NCBI RefSeq assembly: GCF_030160075.1
Contig: NZ_BSNQ01000003.1
Location: 862,625-926,624 of the forward strand
DNA from: Dyella lipolytica
GTDB taxonomy: Bacteria; Pseudomonadota; Gammaproteobacteria; Xanthomonadales; Rhodanobacteraceae
Reading direction: 5' to 3'
DNA length: 64,000 nt
Position 1 is the stretch's first letter; each line of letters begins with the position of its first letter. Position numbers and translations under genes: made by a program. The notes below the pieces were generated by a model. It saw nothing but the letters and a program-made list of their open reading frames with translations. It was not told the DNA's origin and did no database searches. Shown here one piece after another: positions 35,904-45,956 of the stretch.

Positions 35904-38615
35904 TCAATGATCGGTTCCCTGCGTGGTGGCAGCCGGAACGCTTTGGGCCGGAACGTTCCACCCACTCACTTCGACCACAGGTACGGCCGTTCCCTGCGAT
36001 GCGTATCGCGCGGTCAAAACAATCGACTCACCGGGCCAAAGCGTGACGTCATTGTCATTCCACCGTATCGGCAGCGCAAGGTTGCCGTGCGCACCGCGCC
36101 TGATCGACACGTGCTGGAACAGCGCCACGGCCTTGGACGATGCCGGCACCGACAACGTGACCGTAGTGACGTCATCGTTTCCCTCGCGCCGCGTTGTTGC
36201 GCGGATCTCGCTTGTCGCGGCCGGTAGGGATCGCAGCGCGGTCAGGTCCGCGTACTGCGTCAGCGGGGTGAGGTACCAGTTCGAATGGGCCCAGTCGAGC
36301 ACGTCCGCCCGAGTGGAGAGCCAGTAAACGTTGCGGCTAACTGGCTTGCCGTCGGAAGAGGCGAGGTCGAGCTCGATGAAGTACGCGCGCGACAGGCCGG
36401 CGATGGCCGGCAGTGTTGCCAATGGCCGTGTGTGGTTTCCCGCAAGGTCGATGTTCTGCAGGCGTTTTTCGTAACGCACGCTACCGTCCAGATTGCGCAC
36501 GCGGATGTTTGCTTGCAGGCCATGAACATCGTCAAGCGTGTGGTTCACCAGCACGATGTCGTTCGAGTCGTATGAATACTGGATGTGCACCAGCTCGTTA
36601 GCTTTCTTGGCGCCGAAATAGGCGCCGGCAGGATTCATGAAGTAGTCGTAGAGGTGCCAGTGCAACGAGGGCCACGCGTTGTTGAGCATCCAGTAGATCA
36701 CGCCGGTCGCCGGCTTGTCGGCATCCATGTGTGCGTTGAATGCTTCGAACTGTGCGCGAACGTTGTCGTAGTTGTCGAGTTGTGCCTTGGCGACGTAATC
36801 GGCAAGACTCGTGGGTGCGCCGTAGCGCTGAGCCAGCGCCTTGTCGAACGGCGTCAGTACGGCGAATGTCGACCAGTCCGCGGATGCGTGGTATTGCCTC
36901 GCCTCCGGGTATTTCCACAGTGCTTCCTGCTCCTGTGGCGACAGCATGCGCTGCACATCTTCGATGCGTGGAATATCCGCGCCAGCGCTGACCTCCGAGT
37001 CGAAGCCGAATGCACCACCCAGCTTGTCGGCGTACCAATACGACGGCGGTATCCAGTCATAAGGGCCGTCCATCTTCATGCCGGAAGGGCCGGCTTCGGC
37101 CGTGCCCTTGGCGACGGCGGCCGAGATGATCGGCAACGGCCAGTCGGCAGCACGCAACGCGTCGACGTACATTTTCGCGATGGCTGGAGGAGGTGGGTTA
37201 TCGCTGCCGATAAGGAAACCGATCACGGAAGGATGGTTGCGCAGCAAACGCGCCTCGCTGGCCATGGAGTCTTCGGCCACTTTCATGTCGGCGGCATTCC
37301 AGGGCGCACCGCCGGTCTTGGCGGCCGACTCCCATTTGTCGCAGCATTCCCAGCCCGCCAGTATCAGAACGCCGTTGCGGTCGGCGAGGTCGTAGAAACG
37401 CTGATTCTCCAGCTTGCCTTCGCTGCGGATGGCATTGAGGCCGAGATTGAGGACGTAGCTGAATTCGGCCTCCATGCGAGCGGGGTCATCGCGCAGGAAC
37501 ATGTCCGGCGCCCAGCCGCCGCCGCGGATCAGCACGGGTTTCCCGTTGATGAAGAACTGGCGATAGCCTTGCTTCGTTAGGCTCGAACTGACACTGCGTA
37601 TACCGAACGTCGACGTGGTCCGGTCGGAGGTTGCGCCATCGACCGCAGCGGTCATCTCGAGTTGGTATAGCGGATGTTCGCCCATGCCGACTGGCCACCA
37701 GATCTTCGGGTGATCGAGTGCGAGGGCAGGGGTTGTCTTGGATGAGAACGAAACGACTTGCGTTTGTCCGGGCGCGAGGTGAACGGTCTGTTGCACGGCA
37801 ACGCCGGCTACGGTGCCGTTGATCGTCACGTCATGCGCCACCGCGTCGAGATTCTTCGCGGTCACCTTGACGTCCAGCGTGGCGCGCGCGAGACCGGGCA
37901 GCGACAGCGTCGAAAGAACCTGTGGGAAGTTCAACTCGACGGGTCCGGTCTGCACGATGTCCACGCCGCGCCACGGGCCCATGTTGTTGTCGGGGGGCGT
38001 GGGGTTCCAATCCACCCAGCCCATGGACAAGCTCTGTCTTGGATCGGCCGGATGCACGCGCATGGCGAGGACGTTGGCGCCCGCATGTATCCAGCGCGTC
38101 ACGTCGAACTCGTGCACGGGATAGGCACCGGCGACGTCGGCATGGTCGGCGACCAGGTGCCCGTTTATCCACATGTCGGCGCTCGCGATCATGCCGTTGG
38201 TGCGCAGCAGGGTATGCCGTCCTGCCAGATCCTTCGGCAGCGTGAATTCGGCGCGGTACCACCAAGGCGTCACGAAGAGGTTGCCGCTGGAGTCCGGCAC
38301 CTGCACCGCACGCAGGTTGTCGCTGTAGAACACGTCGTTCTTGTACGTACCGTTTTCCAACAGCCCGGCCATGACGGTCGCTCGACCACTCACCGGGTAC
38401 CAGTCCTCGGTGGAGAAGCCCGTCGAGGAGATGTCGGCGCCACTTTGTTGCGCCTTCGCGCTGTCTTGAATTTGCCAATGATCGATCGCGGTGATGGAAC
38501 CGGCGTCGACGCTGACCTGGGTGGGCGCGTAGGTCGTTTGAGTGTGAGCGGGCGGCGCGGCCAATACTGCTATCGCGGCCATTATCCGAAGCGCGTGCTT
38601 GGCTGGAGTTTGCAT
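35904..38615 (-). CDS. GH2 exo-beta-D-glucosaminidase (CsxA-like)
   Basis: The 903-residue exported enzyme begins with a signal peptide (ALRIMAAIAVLAAPPAHTQ) and has the GH2 sandwich, immunoglobulin-like and TIM-barrel domains. It matches exo-beta-D-glucosaminidases closely: GLNAIRSEGKLENQRFYDLA, ILAGWECCDKWE, FLIGSDNPPPP (containing the expected acid/base aspartate), SGMKMDGPYDWIPPSYWYAD and GGAFGFDSEVSAGADIPRIE (containing the likely nucleophile glutamate). Such enzymes remove glucosamine from the ends of chitosan oligomers. A beta-mannosidase-like specificity is the main alternative. It is in an operon: the APC permease stop is four bases before its start, and the LacI gene follows after 16 bases. 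Confidence 0.9.
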   Translation of the reverse strand: MQTPAKHALRIMAAIAVLAAPPAHTQTTYAPTQVSVDAGSITAIDHWQIQDSAKAQQSGADISSTGFSTEDWYPVSGRATVMAGLLENGTYKNDVFYSDNLRAVQVPDSSGNLFVTPWWYRAEFTLPKDLAGRHTLLRTNGMIASADMWINGHLVADHADVAGAYPVHEFDVTRWIHAGANVLAMRVHPADPRQSLSMGWVDWNPTPPDNNMGPWRGVDIVQTGPVELNFPQVLSTLSLPGLARATLDVKVTAKNLDAVAHDVTINGTVAGVAVQQTVHLAPGQTQVVSFSSKTTPALALDHPKIWWPVGMGEHPLYQLEMTAAVDGATSDRTTSTFGIRSVSSSLTKQGYRQFFINGKPVLIRGGGWAPDMFLRDDPARMEAEFSYVLNLGLNAIRSEGKLENQRFYDLADRNGVLILAGWECCDKWESAAKTGGAPWNAADMKVAEDSMASEARLLRNHPSVIGFLIGSDNPPPPAIAKMYVDALRAADWPLPIISAAVAKGTAEAGPSGMKMDGPYDWIPPSYWYADKLGGAFGFDSEVSAGADIPRIEDVQRMLSPQEQEALWKYPEARQYHASADWSTFAVLTPFDKALAQRYGAPTSLADYVAKAQLDNYDNVRAQFEAFNAHMDADKPATGVIYWMLNNAWPSLHWHLYDYFMNPAGAYFGAKKANELVHIQYSYDSNDIVLVNHTLDDVHGLQANIRVRNLDGSVRYEKRLQNIDLAGNHTRPLATLPAIAGLSRAYFIELDLASSDGKPVSRNVYWLSTRADVLDWAHSNWYLTPLTQYADLTALRSLPAATSEIRATTRREGNDDVTTVTLSVPASSKAVALFQHVSIRRGAHGNLALPIRWNDNDVTLWPGESIVLTARYASQGTAVPVVEVSGWNVPAQSVPAATTQGTDH

Positions 38616-38619
38616 GGCG

Positions 38620-40008
38620 TCAATGTTTCTCAAGATAGGTTTCGCGTATGTCAACGGGTGCGAACGGCCAGGACTGATTGAGCTTGGCCCACGTCGCAAA
38701 TACCACGAGGCCAGCGACGATCCATATACCGGACAGGATCAGCGACAACGTGGAAGCAGACACATACACGTAGATCCACCCCAGCAGCGCGATCACGCAC
38801 GGCACGGGGTAAAGCCATTGCTTGTACGGGCGCTCAAGATTCGGCTGACGCTTGCGCAACACGACCAACGCGGCGATCTGCGCGATGGACTGCACAATGA
38901 TGGTCGCAGCCAGCAGCATGTTGATGACTTCGGTCAGGTCAAAGAACGTGCCGATGGCCGTCACGACACCCATCGTGAGCAACGCCACATGCGGGAAGCC
39001 GTGCTTCGCGTGCAGGCGTCCGAACACGGATAGGAACACTTTGTCGTGCGCTGCCTGGAATGGCACGCGCGAGCCACCCAGCAGGCCGGTGAACACCGAG
39101 GCGAACGCGGTCACGATGATGAGGACGGTCATGATGGCGGCGGCCAGATGGCCCCAACTACGTTCCACCACCAGCGAAGCCACAGATTTGGACTGGGCAA
39201 TGTCCTGCCACGGCGCCACGCCAAGCACGCTGATGTTGAGGAGGAGGTAGACAAACATCATCGCGATCACGGAGACGATGATGGAGCCAGGCATCGTCCG
39301 GCCTGGATTGCGCAGCTCGTCGCCGATGTAGGCAGTCGTGTTGTAGCCGAGATAGTCGTAAATACCGATGATCAGTCCCGCGCCAAGCCCCATGAAAAAG
39401 TGGCTGCCAAATGCGCCGGCCGGATATGCAAAAGCGAAGCCCGCATGGAAGTGTGAGAAGCCTGCCGCCGTCACGCCGACGACGGAGACCAGCATGATGA
39501 CCCACAGCGCGATCGTGATCGCGCGAACCGATTCGATGCGGCGGTACAGCAGCCAGGTGACGATGGCGGTCGCCGCCAGGCTTATGAGATGCACCGGCCA
39601 CCAGCCCAGGTTGGGGAAGAAGAACCCCAGATACTCCGCCATGCCGATGATGCCCGTGGACATCAGCAAGGGAATCGCCAGCAGCATCGTCCAGATGAAA
39701 AGGAACGGCATCAGTTTTCCGGTGCGGTACTGGAACGCTTCGCGCAGGTAGACATAGGTTCCCCCGGAACCCGGCATGGCAGCACCGAGTTCGGCCCACA
39801 CCAGGCCGTCGGCCATGGCCAAGATGGCGCCGGCGATCCAGCCGACGACCGCCTGCGGACCGCCCATCGCAGCGACCATGATGGGGATAGTGATGAACGG
39901 CCCGATGCCGCACATCTGGGTCATATTGATCGCGGTTCCCGAGAACAGGCCGATGGAACGATGGAAGGCGTTATCGCGAACGTGCTGTGGCGCGCTGGAG
40001 TCCTGCAT
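38620..40008 (-). CDS. APC superfamily amino acid/polyamine permease
   Basis: From ATG 40008 the protein has 462 residues and about 12 predicted membrane spans. The first two are preceded by FSGTAINMTQMCGIGPFITI, carrying the GxG-type unwound helix of the APC family. LVWAELGAAMPGSGGTYVYL (about 66-85) is the conserved second-helix motif, and YLGYNTTAYIGDELRNPGRT (about 205-224) the signature after TM6. A start at 40086 would add a non-homologous leader. Its position between a TonB receptor and a glucosaminidase suggests it imports the cleaved product or a linked amino acid, but APC proteins are not typical sugar carriers, so the substrate is open. Confidence 0.88.
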   Translation of the reverse strand: MQDSSAPQHVRDNAFHRSIGLFSGTAINMTQMCGIGPFITIPIMVAAMGGPQAVVGWIAGAILAMADGLVWAELGAAMPGSGGTYVYLREAFQYRTGKLMPFLFIWTMLLAIPLLMSTGIIGMAEYLGFFFPNLGWWPVHLISLAATAIVTWLLYRRIESVRAITIALWVIMLVSVVGVTAAGFSHFHAGFAFAYPAGAFGSHFFMGLGAGLIIGIYDYLGYNTTAYIGDELRNPGRTMPGSIIVSVIAMMFVYLLLNISVLGVAPWQDIAQSKSVASLVVERSWGHLAAAIMTVLIIVTAFASVFTGLLGGSRVPFQAAHDKVFLSVFGRLHAKHGFPHVALLTMGVVTAIGTFFDLTEVINMLLAATIIVQSIAQIAALVVLRKRQPNLERPYKQWLYPVPCVIALLGWIYVYVSASTLSLILSGIWIVAGLVVFATWAKLNQSWPFAPVDIRETYLEKH

Positions 40009-40086
40009 GCTTGCCTTGTCGTGATGGGTTGCGAACGGGCGCGATGGAGTTGCCCAGAAGAATGATCGTGTTGCCCCGTACTTCAT

Positions 40087-40172
40087 CGTCGCCCCGGCGA
40101 AAGCCGGGGCCCAGCGTCTTTAACACATTGAAGCGTAAGGCACTGGATCCCGGCGTTCGCCGGGATGACGAG
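40087..40172. repeat. pair of inverted REP-like palindromes
   Basis: GCCCCGGCGAAAGCCGGGGC (40091-40110) and ATCCCGGCGTTCGCCGGGAT (40147-40166) are perfect or near-perfect hairpins in inverted arrangement, about 36 bases apart. One side reads CACTGGATCCCGGCGTTCGC and the other ends GCCCAGCG. This is the dispersed repeat of the SRERRE/REP type common in Xanthomonas and Neisseria relatives, here between the APC permease start and the TonB receptor end. It can fold into a cruciform-like RNA and may affect mRNA 3' stability. Confidence 0.8.
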
Positions 40173-40209
40173 TAGGATAGTTATTCGAAGTTCCCACCAA
40201 GCGATCCAG

Positions 40210-43200
40210 CTACCACTGCCCACGTACGCCCAGCATGAACATGCGCTCGGAGAACGTCGAGTGCGCAGGCTGGTCGGGCCACACGAGGTAGTAACGCTGG
40301 TACTCGTTGGTAAGGTTGGTGCCGTCCAGGAACACTTCGGCGTATTTGTTGAACTTGTAAGAGATCGACGCATCGAGGTACTTCTGCGGCGCTTCGTACA
40401 TCTCCATGCCCGTGATGCCGCCCACGCTGTCCATCACCGCTCGCCGCGAACGGTAGTTGTACGCGAGGCGCGCCTGGAAGTGATCGTCCTGATACCACAG
40501 GATGAAGTTGCCGGACTCGGTGGAGTTGTCCTGGAATGGAATCTTGCTGCCGGACAGATCCCTTTCGCCCGAGTTGCTCGGTGCATACGTGGCGTTGACC
40601 TCCATGCCGGTCTTGGACAGGAAGCTTGGCAGGAACGTGAAGCCTTGGCGGTAATCGAACTCCGCGCCCTGAATGCTGTTGCCGGTGCCCTGTACCGGTT
40701 CGGTGATGACGATGCAATGATCGCGAACCACACCGTCCTCGTCCGGCAGGGTGCAGTTGGTCACGCTGCCGTTCTTGATGAAGCTTTGCACGTTGATGCG
40801 GAACAGTGCGAGGCTGAGCATGCTGGTGGGATTGATGTAGTACTCCAGCGATGCGCCATAGTTGGTGGAGCGCCATGGGTTGAGATTCGGATTGCCGGTC
40901 GATGTGCCGTTCGCGACACGGAAGATCGGTCCCTGGGGTGTCTCCGCCAATGAGTAGTTCAACTGCAAACCGCCGGCCCAGGTGCTGAGATCCAGCGGCA
41001 TCATGTTCTTGGAAGCGGCCAGCCGAAACTTCAGGCTGTCGGTGAGATCCAACGAGAAGTTGGCCGAAGGCAGCACGTCTTGATAACTGCGCTTGGTAAG
41101 GGAAGTGCCGGCTTCCACCGGTTCGTCGCCATACGCACCCGGAGCGCCACTCAAAAACTGGGTGACGTCCAAATTGGTGTGGATCATGCGCACGCCTACA
41201 TTGCCGCTGTAAGGCATGTCGCCGATAGAGCCGTTGAAGTCGCCTTGCACATAGCCCGTCAACTCCTTCAGTCGCACGGCCCAGGTCGTTCCTGGCTCAG
41301 CCACCTCGGTGGTGTCGGGGTAGAGCGACTTCCAGTACGAAATGGGATTGACCATGGCGTTAGGATCAATCGCCCAGAAGTTGATGCCCGAACCAAGCAG
41401 GTTGTTGTACTGCTTGAAGTTGCCCGAAAGCGGTGCCGCGGTATTGGGCATCGATATCGCAGATAGAGGCCCTGCGCGGTAGTAGCCCAACGCGTTGCCC
41501 GCGGTGCAGGAACCACTATTCAAGACGACGTCGGCACCGACATAGCGCACCAGGCATCCATTCGGGTCGCTGGCCCCCATACCTGCATAAACCGGTGTTT
41601 CCAACGTCCAGCCGTTGTTGTCGGCGCTGCGGATGCTGTTGCGCAAGCCGAATTCGAGCTTGAAGCCGTCCTCGAAATCGTATTTTCCGTCAAAGCGCAA
41701 CGCGTTCAGTGCCACCTGACGGTCGTAGTCGCCAGAGGATTCCAGTGTCTTCATGGTCCAACCGTTGGGGTTGGCGAAATCGGCAGCCAGCGAGGCAGGC
41801 ATGCTGACCTTGAGATAATGGCCACCGAAGTTCGCGATGATCGGAATCGTGTTCTGGGGAACGCCGTTCGCATTGAACACGCGGTTGCCACCCAGCTGCG
41901 CTGGATAGACAAAGGTGCCGGGCGGCACGGCATCGGCAGGCACGCCGGGCATCAGCACGTTGGGCCACAGCGCGCCGTCGGAGTCGGAAATGTTGACGTC
42001 GGTTTCTTCGTTCGACTGGAACGCCGTGTCATGGATGCCGCGCACGCTCGCTGTGAAAGGTCCGCCGTCGTCGTAATCCAGTTGGAGGTTGAAGTTCTTC
42101 GCGTTCGAGCTTTTCTGGATGATCTGCGAATACGACTCCACGTCGCCTGGCCACTTCTCGTACACCTGCGTGGTGTATAGCTGCGAGCCCTGCCAGCCTG
42201 GCTCCGGCGTGCCGTAGGAACCGAGGGCAGGGCTTCCGGTATCGCGCGATTGCAGCGGCACGTAGGTCGCGCCTTGCCAGTTGGTGGAGTTGAACTGGAT
42301 GCCGTAGTTACGGTCGTACTCGCGCTGTTGCGAGTAGAAGTAGTCGCTGGTCAGGCTCAAGCCGTTGCCGAGATCCATCTGGAACGAGGCATTGCCGGAT
42401 TTGCGTTTCCGCTGAGTGATGATGTCATTGAGGCCGATGTCCTGGCTGCCCATGAAGACGCCATTCGACTTGCCGTCGCCATTGACGTCCACGCTGCCGT
42501 CGGCGTTTTGCACGATCTTCGACGGGATGGGTGCGCCGTTCCACGGAGTCAGGAAGCCGTTGTAGCCAGCCGAGCTGGCGGCGTTCTCGCCATTGAGCAC
42601 GACGCCGTACTGGTCCAGACCCTCCGTTGCGTTCATTCGCGTGGTGTTGGAGAAATCGGCGGCGATCAGCAAGCCCCAATGGCCGCTATCGTTGAACGAA
42701 ATGAGGCCATTGGCCTCCGGCCCCAAATGGCTCGTGGTGCTCCCACGCTCTCCATTGGCCGAATAGCTGTAGGTGAATCCGCTGGGTAGATCCCAGGGGC
42801 GATAGGTATGCAGGTCGATGGCACCGCTGATGCCGCCGTCAGTCTCATTGGCGGTGGACGATTTGACCACGTCCACGCCGTGGAACAGTGTGGACGGCAA
42901 CATAGTGAAGTCGGGCTGCTGCGAGTCGATCTGGTCCGCCGTGATGAACACTTCGCCGTTCAACATGGTGCCGACCTGCGGCAAGCCGCGCACGTCGACC
43001 GAGGTACCCACGCCAGCGTCGCGGTTGATCTGCACACCGGTGACGCGCTGCAGGGAGTCGGTGATCGTGGTGTCGGGCAGCGCGCCGATGTTTTCTGCCG
43101 TGATGCTGTCCTGAATGTTTGGAGCATCACGTTTCAGGTCGATGGCGCGTATCTGCGACGCACGCACGCCGGAGACAGACACGGTCGCTAACGTGACCGC

Positions 43201-43422
43201 GTTTTTATCCGCGTCTTTGCCGCTGGCCTTGGCGTCGCCCTTCTTGGGGTCGGGCGCTGCCGCGGCCGGCGCTGGTGCGGTTTGCGTCGTGCTGGCCTGC
43301 GTAGCTTGGCCGTTCGCCTGGACATCGGCGAATGTCGACGCTGCACTCGTCGTCGACACGACGGTGAACAGCGACACGGTGACGGCAAATGACAATGGAT
43401 GCTTGCGAAGTACGGTGGACAT
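40210..43422 (-). CDS. TonB-dependent receptor (TonB-Xanth-Caul type), large
   Basis: The 1070-residue outer-membrane receptor has a signal peptide (about 1-28), a low-complexity linker rich in A, P, T and K (about 34-72), a plug domain (ITAENIGALPDTTITDSLQR, about 107-126; GVGTSVDVRGLPQVGTMLNG) and a 22-stranded barrel ending FMLGVRGQW with the C-terminal aromatic. The length and the NIGALPDT motif are typical of the Xanthomonas/Caulobacter receptors that take up complex carbohydrates rather than iron. It heads the operon receptor, permease, GH2, LacI, sulfotransferase, so its cargo is probably a chitosan/chitin-type oligosaccharide. A clear promoter cannot be assigned; an inverted repeat lies 130 bases upstream. 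Confidence 0.92.
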   Translation of the reverse strand: MSTVLRKHPLSFAVTVSLFTVVSTTSAASTFADVQANGQATQASTTQTAPAPAAAAPDPKKGDAKASGKDADKNAVTLATVSVSGVRASQIRAIDLKRDAPNIQDSITAENIGALPDTTITDSLQRVTGVQINRDAGVGTSVDVRGLPQVGTMLNGEVFITADQIDSQQPDFTMLPSTLFHGVDVVKSSTANETDGGISGAIDLHTYRPWDLPSGFTYSYSANGERGSTTSHLGPEANGLISFNDSGHWGLLIAADFSNTTRMNATEGLDQYGVVLNGENAASSAGYNGFLTPWNGAPIPSKIVQNADGSVDVNGDGKSNGVFMGSQDIGLNDIITQRKRKSGNASFQMDLGNGLSLTSDYFYSQQREYDRNYGIQFNSTNWQGATYVPLQSRDTGSPALGSYGTPEPGWQGSQLYTTQVYEKWPGDVESYSQIIQKSSNAKNFNLQLDYDDGGPFTASVRGIHDTAFQSNEETDVNISDSDGALWPNVLMPGVPADAVPPGTFVYPAQLGGNRVFNANGVPQNTIPIIANFGGHYLKVSMPASLAADFANPNGWTMKTLESSGDYDRQVALNALRFDGKYDFEDGFKLEFGLRNSIRSADNNGWTLETPVYAGMGASDPNGCLVRYVGADVVLNSGSCTAGNALGYYRAGPLSAISMPNTAAPLSGNFKQYNNLLGSGINFWAIDPNAMVNPISYWKSLYPDTTEVAEPGTTWAVRLKELTGYVQGDFNGSIGDMPYSGNVGVRMIHTNLDVTQFLSGAPGAYGDEPVEAGTSLTKRSYQDVLPSANFSLDLTDSLKFRLAASKNMMPLDLSTWAGGLQLNYSLAETPQGPIFRVANGTSTGNPNLNPWRSTNYGASLEYYINPTSMLSLALFRINVQSFIKNGSVTNCTLPDEDGVVRDHCIVITEPVQGTGNSIQGAEFDYRQGFTFLPSFLSKTGMEVNATYAPSNSGERDLSGSKIPFQDNSTESGNFILWYQDDHFQARLAYNYRSRRAVMDSVGGITGMEMYEAPQKYLDASISYKFNKYAEVFLDGTNLTNEYQRYYLVWPDQPAHSTFSERMFMLGVRGQW

Positions 43423-43551
43423 GGGCTTTTTAACCTCGTTGATGTTGCCTGTCGAACCTCAGGTGCTCCGTGGTATTCCAAAAAATGCGTGTAGCCCGGC
43501 GGTGCCTGCTGCTGCGCACGCCGTCGTGATGCAATCTCTCGATGTCCCCAA

Positions 43552-43572
43552 CTTTGGCTTCCCAAGCCAAAG
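43552..43572. promoter_or_regulatory. 9-bp inverted repeat upstream of the TonB receptor
   Basis: CTTTGGCTT (43552-43560) and AAGCCAAAG (43564-43572) form perfect arms around CCC, about 130 bases upstream of the receptor start and about 50 bases after the GH20 stop. No T run follows on the minus strand, which argues against a terminator. A second short hairpin, GCGGGA/TCCCGC, lies at 43595-43612. Either may be a regulator site or an mRNA end structure. Confidence 0.4.
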
Positions 43573-43619
43573 CCATTTCACTCGGTACTACTGCGCGGGA
43601 CCCTCATCCCGCTTACTGC

Positions 43620-45956
43620 TTATTTCGAAAACGCCATTCGCGCCAACGCCCACTGGCCATCGCGTGGATCGCCGGTAGCGAAGACGCACAGGTTGCGAAC
43701 GCCGGCCCCCGCCGGCGTGGCAACTTTTGCATCAAGATGGATTTGCCCGTTTGCCTGCACCGCGCTTTCCAGCGGCAAGCTGGCAAGCAGCGGCCCTGTG
43801 CAGGAATCGGCATGAATCTCGAACTCGCCGGCCGCGCTGGCCTTGTGGTGCACCACGGCATCCGCCGCTTCATCGCCGAAGCGCCATGTCATGCGCTCGA
43901 CTGTCATCTCGACATGCGTGATGCCATCCATTGGCGCCTGCGACCACAGCCAGCACGTATTGCCGATATCTACCGAGTAGACCGGCCTCGGTCCCTGCGC
44001 TGGCCTGCTGCCATCCAGGCGCGTGCCCGGCTGGCTGGAGCACGTTGCAAGTGCGCTACTTTCGCGGCTCAGCAACGTTGTTTCATTCAGCACCTGCGTG
44101 CGTGACGCGGCGAGTTCGAAGCCATCCGGTGCAAACGTAGCGGCGCGCAAGGTCGCGCTGCCCGGTAGCGTGAGCGGCTGCGCATACGGCGCGGATTGTT
44201 TGGTCGGGTCGGAGCCATCCGTCGTGTAACGAATCGTCCCGAATGCCAGCTGATTGGATAGCTCGATCTGGAACGCCCCGTTGGCCGTTGCCGTCACATG
44301 GAAGGTGGGTGCGAACGCACTGTCGGCATAGTCGATGCCGAGTGCGCGGTAACGCGCCAGTTCGGCCGGCATGCGTTGCAGAAAGCCGTTCCAGTCGTGC
44401 GCGCTCGACGGTGACCAGCCAAGCTCCGACAGCGCCGCGATGCGCGGGAACACCGCATGCTGATCGTGCGCAAAGGTAGGCATCTGCTCGGTCCAGAGGC
44501 CACCCTGCACGCCGATGATGCGCTGGGCTTCGATCGCGCTCGCACCGTTCGGGATGACGACCGTGTCATAGGCTTGCCGCAACGTCGCTGCGGGAGGCGG
44601 CCCCGGCCATTCGTCGGGCAGGGCAGACTGATAGTGGTCGAAGTACAGCGATTCCTGCGGTGTCATGACCACGTCGTGGCCTTGCTTGATAGCAGCGAGC
44701 GCCACGCGTTCGTTGTCGTTGCCGTGCCACGACATCACCACTTCCGATGCTGGAAGCGTCGCACCGGCGACCAGCTCGTCATCCCAGCCAACCGGCGTGC
44801 GCGCGTGTTTGATGAGATGCGCAGCGACCTGATTCGTGAACCAGCCCTGCAGCTGATCCATGTTCGCCAGGCCTAGCTTGTGCATCTGCGCGCGCACTTC
44901 CGGCGATGCATTCCATTGCTGCTTGTCGGCCTCGTCGCCGCCAATGGAGATGTATCGTGAGGGGAAAACCCGCATCACCTCATCGAGCACGTCGTCGACA
45001 AATTGCAAGGTCTTTTCATCGGGCTTGAGCAACCACGGGCTGACGCCCCAGTCGGTCCACACAGACGGGCGTTTGCCAGTGACACCCAGCCACGGGTAGG
45101 CGGCGATGGCTGCCTGCGAATGTCCGGGAAGATCGATTTCCGGTACCACGTCCACATAGCGCTCGGCGGCATAACGCACGATGTCGCGCGCCTCGGCTTC
45201 CGTATAAAACCCGCAATAGGGCAGGTCGGCAGAACCGGTCAATTCGCTGTCGAGGCCCATCGCCTTGCGGCATGCGCCTATTTTCGTGAGATCGGGATAC
45301 TTGGGGATCTCGAGACGCCAGCCTTGATCTTCGGTCAGGTGCCAGAGCAACACGTTTAGCTTGTGGAGCGACATCCAGTCGATCAGCTTCTTGATGTCTG
45401 CCACGCTCTGGTAGTGCCGTCCGGAGTCGAGCAGCAGTGCGCGCCACGCGAAACGCGGGCGATCGTCGATCACGCCATCGGCGACTTCGACAGGTGCGCC
45501 ACGCGTCCATCCGGGGGGCGTCAGCAACTGCCAGAGGGTCACGCTACCGTAAAACGCACCGCGCGGCGTGCGCGCCGAGACCAGGATGCCGCCGTTATCC
45601 ACCGTGATGCGATAGCCGGCCTCGTCCGCGATATCGGCGCTCGGATTCACATCGAACGTGATGGCGGAATGCGAGGCGCCCGTCGTCGCCACGCGCAAGT
45701 GCAAGCCGTTGGTGTCGGCTACACGTTGCACGAACCGCTCTGCCATGGACTGCACTTGTTGGCGTTCCGCGCCACGCACCGAGACCACGGCACCATCCGC
45801 GATTTCGGCGGCACCCGATCCCGCGGGGCTGGCCGTTGCCGGCCGCGGCAGTAGCGACCACTTGGGAACGGCAGGCGCTGCATTGACTGTGCTTGTGATT
45901 GCCAGGCACGCGATGGCCACGCAACGGAAAAATGTCGATGTCGCGATATGGCTCAT
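43620..45956 (-). CDS. GH20 beta-N-acetylhexosaminidase
   Basis: From ATG 45956 the enzyme has 778 residues and a signal peptide (about 8-26). The N-terminal GH20b-like domain covers roughly 30-150. The TIM barrel has FAWRALLLDSGRHYQSVADI (about 154-173) and the catalytic pair in YISIGGDEADKQQWNA (Asp-Glu, about 337-352), which is the hexosaminidase signature. Later beta-rich modules (PTFHVTATANGAFQIELS) may bind carbohydrate. It removes terminal GlcNAc/GalNAc from chitin oligosaccharides or glycans, probably in the periplasm. It overlaps the upstream glucokinase gene by four bases, so the pair forms one operon. Confidence 0.93.
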   Translation of the reverse strand: MSHIATSTFFRCVAIACLAITSTVNAAPAVPKWSLLPRPATASPAGSGAAEIADGAVVSVRGAERQQVQSMAERFVQRVADTNGLHLRVATTGASHSAITFDVNPSADIADEAGYRITVDNGGILVSARTPRGAFYGSVTLWQLLTPPGWTRGAPVEVADGVIDDRPRFAWRALLLDSGRHYQSVADIKKLIDWMSLHKLNVLLWHLTEDQGWRLEIPKYPDLTKIGACRKAMGLDSELTGSADLPYCGFYTEAEARDIVRYAAERYVDVVPEIDLPGHSQAAIAAYPWLGVTGKRPSVWTDWGVSPWLLKPDEKTLQFVDDVLDEVMRVFPSRYISIGGDEADKQQWNASPEVRAQMHKLGLANMDQLQGWFTNQVAAHLIKHARTPVGWDDELVAGATLPASEVVMSWHGNDNERVALAAIKQGHDVVMTPQESLYFDHYQSALPDEWPGPPPAATLRQAYDTVVIPNGASAIEAQRIIGVQGGLWTEQMPTFAHDQHAVFPRIAALSELGWSPSSAHDWNGFLQRMPAELARYRALGIDYADSAFAPTFHVTATANGAFQIELSNQLAFGTIRYTTDGSDPTKQSAPYAQPLTLPGSATLRAATFAPDGFELAASRTQVLNETTLLSRESSALATCSSQPGTRLDGSRPAQGPRPVYSVDIGNTCWLWSQAPMDGITHVEMTVERMTWRFGDEAADAVVHHKASAAGEFEIHADSCTGPLLASLPLESAVQANGQIHLDAKVATPAGAGVRNLCVFATGDPRDGQWALARMAFSK

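Noticed and set aside
36585-38681. two long plus-strand frames (331 and 307 codons) opposite the GH2 gene
   Set aside because: GC-driven shadows; R/V/G/H-rich antisense products with no homology.
43595-43612. GCGGGA/TCCCGC hairpin after the GH20 stop as a terminator
   Set aside because: No T run on the minus strand; listed only as a neighbouring structure.
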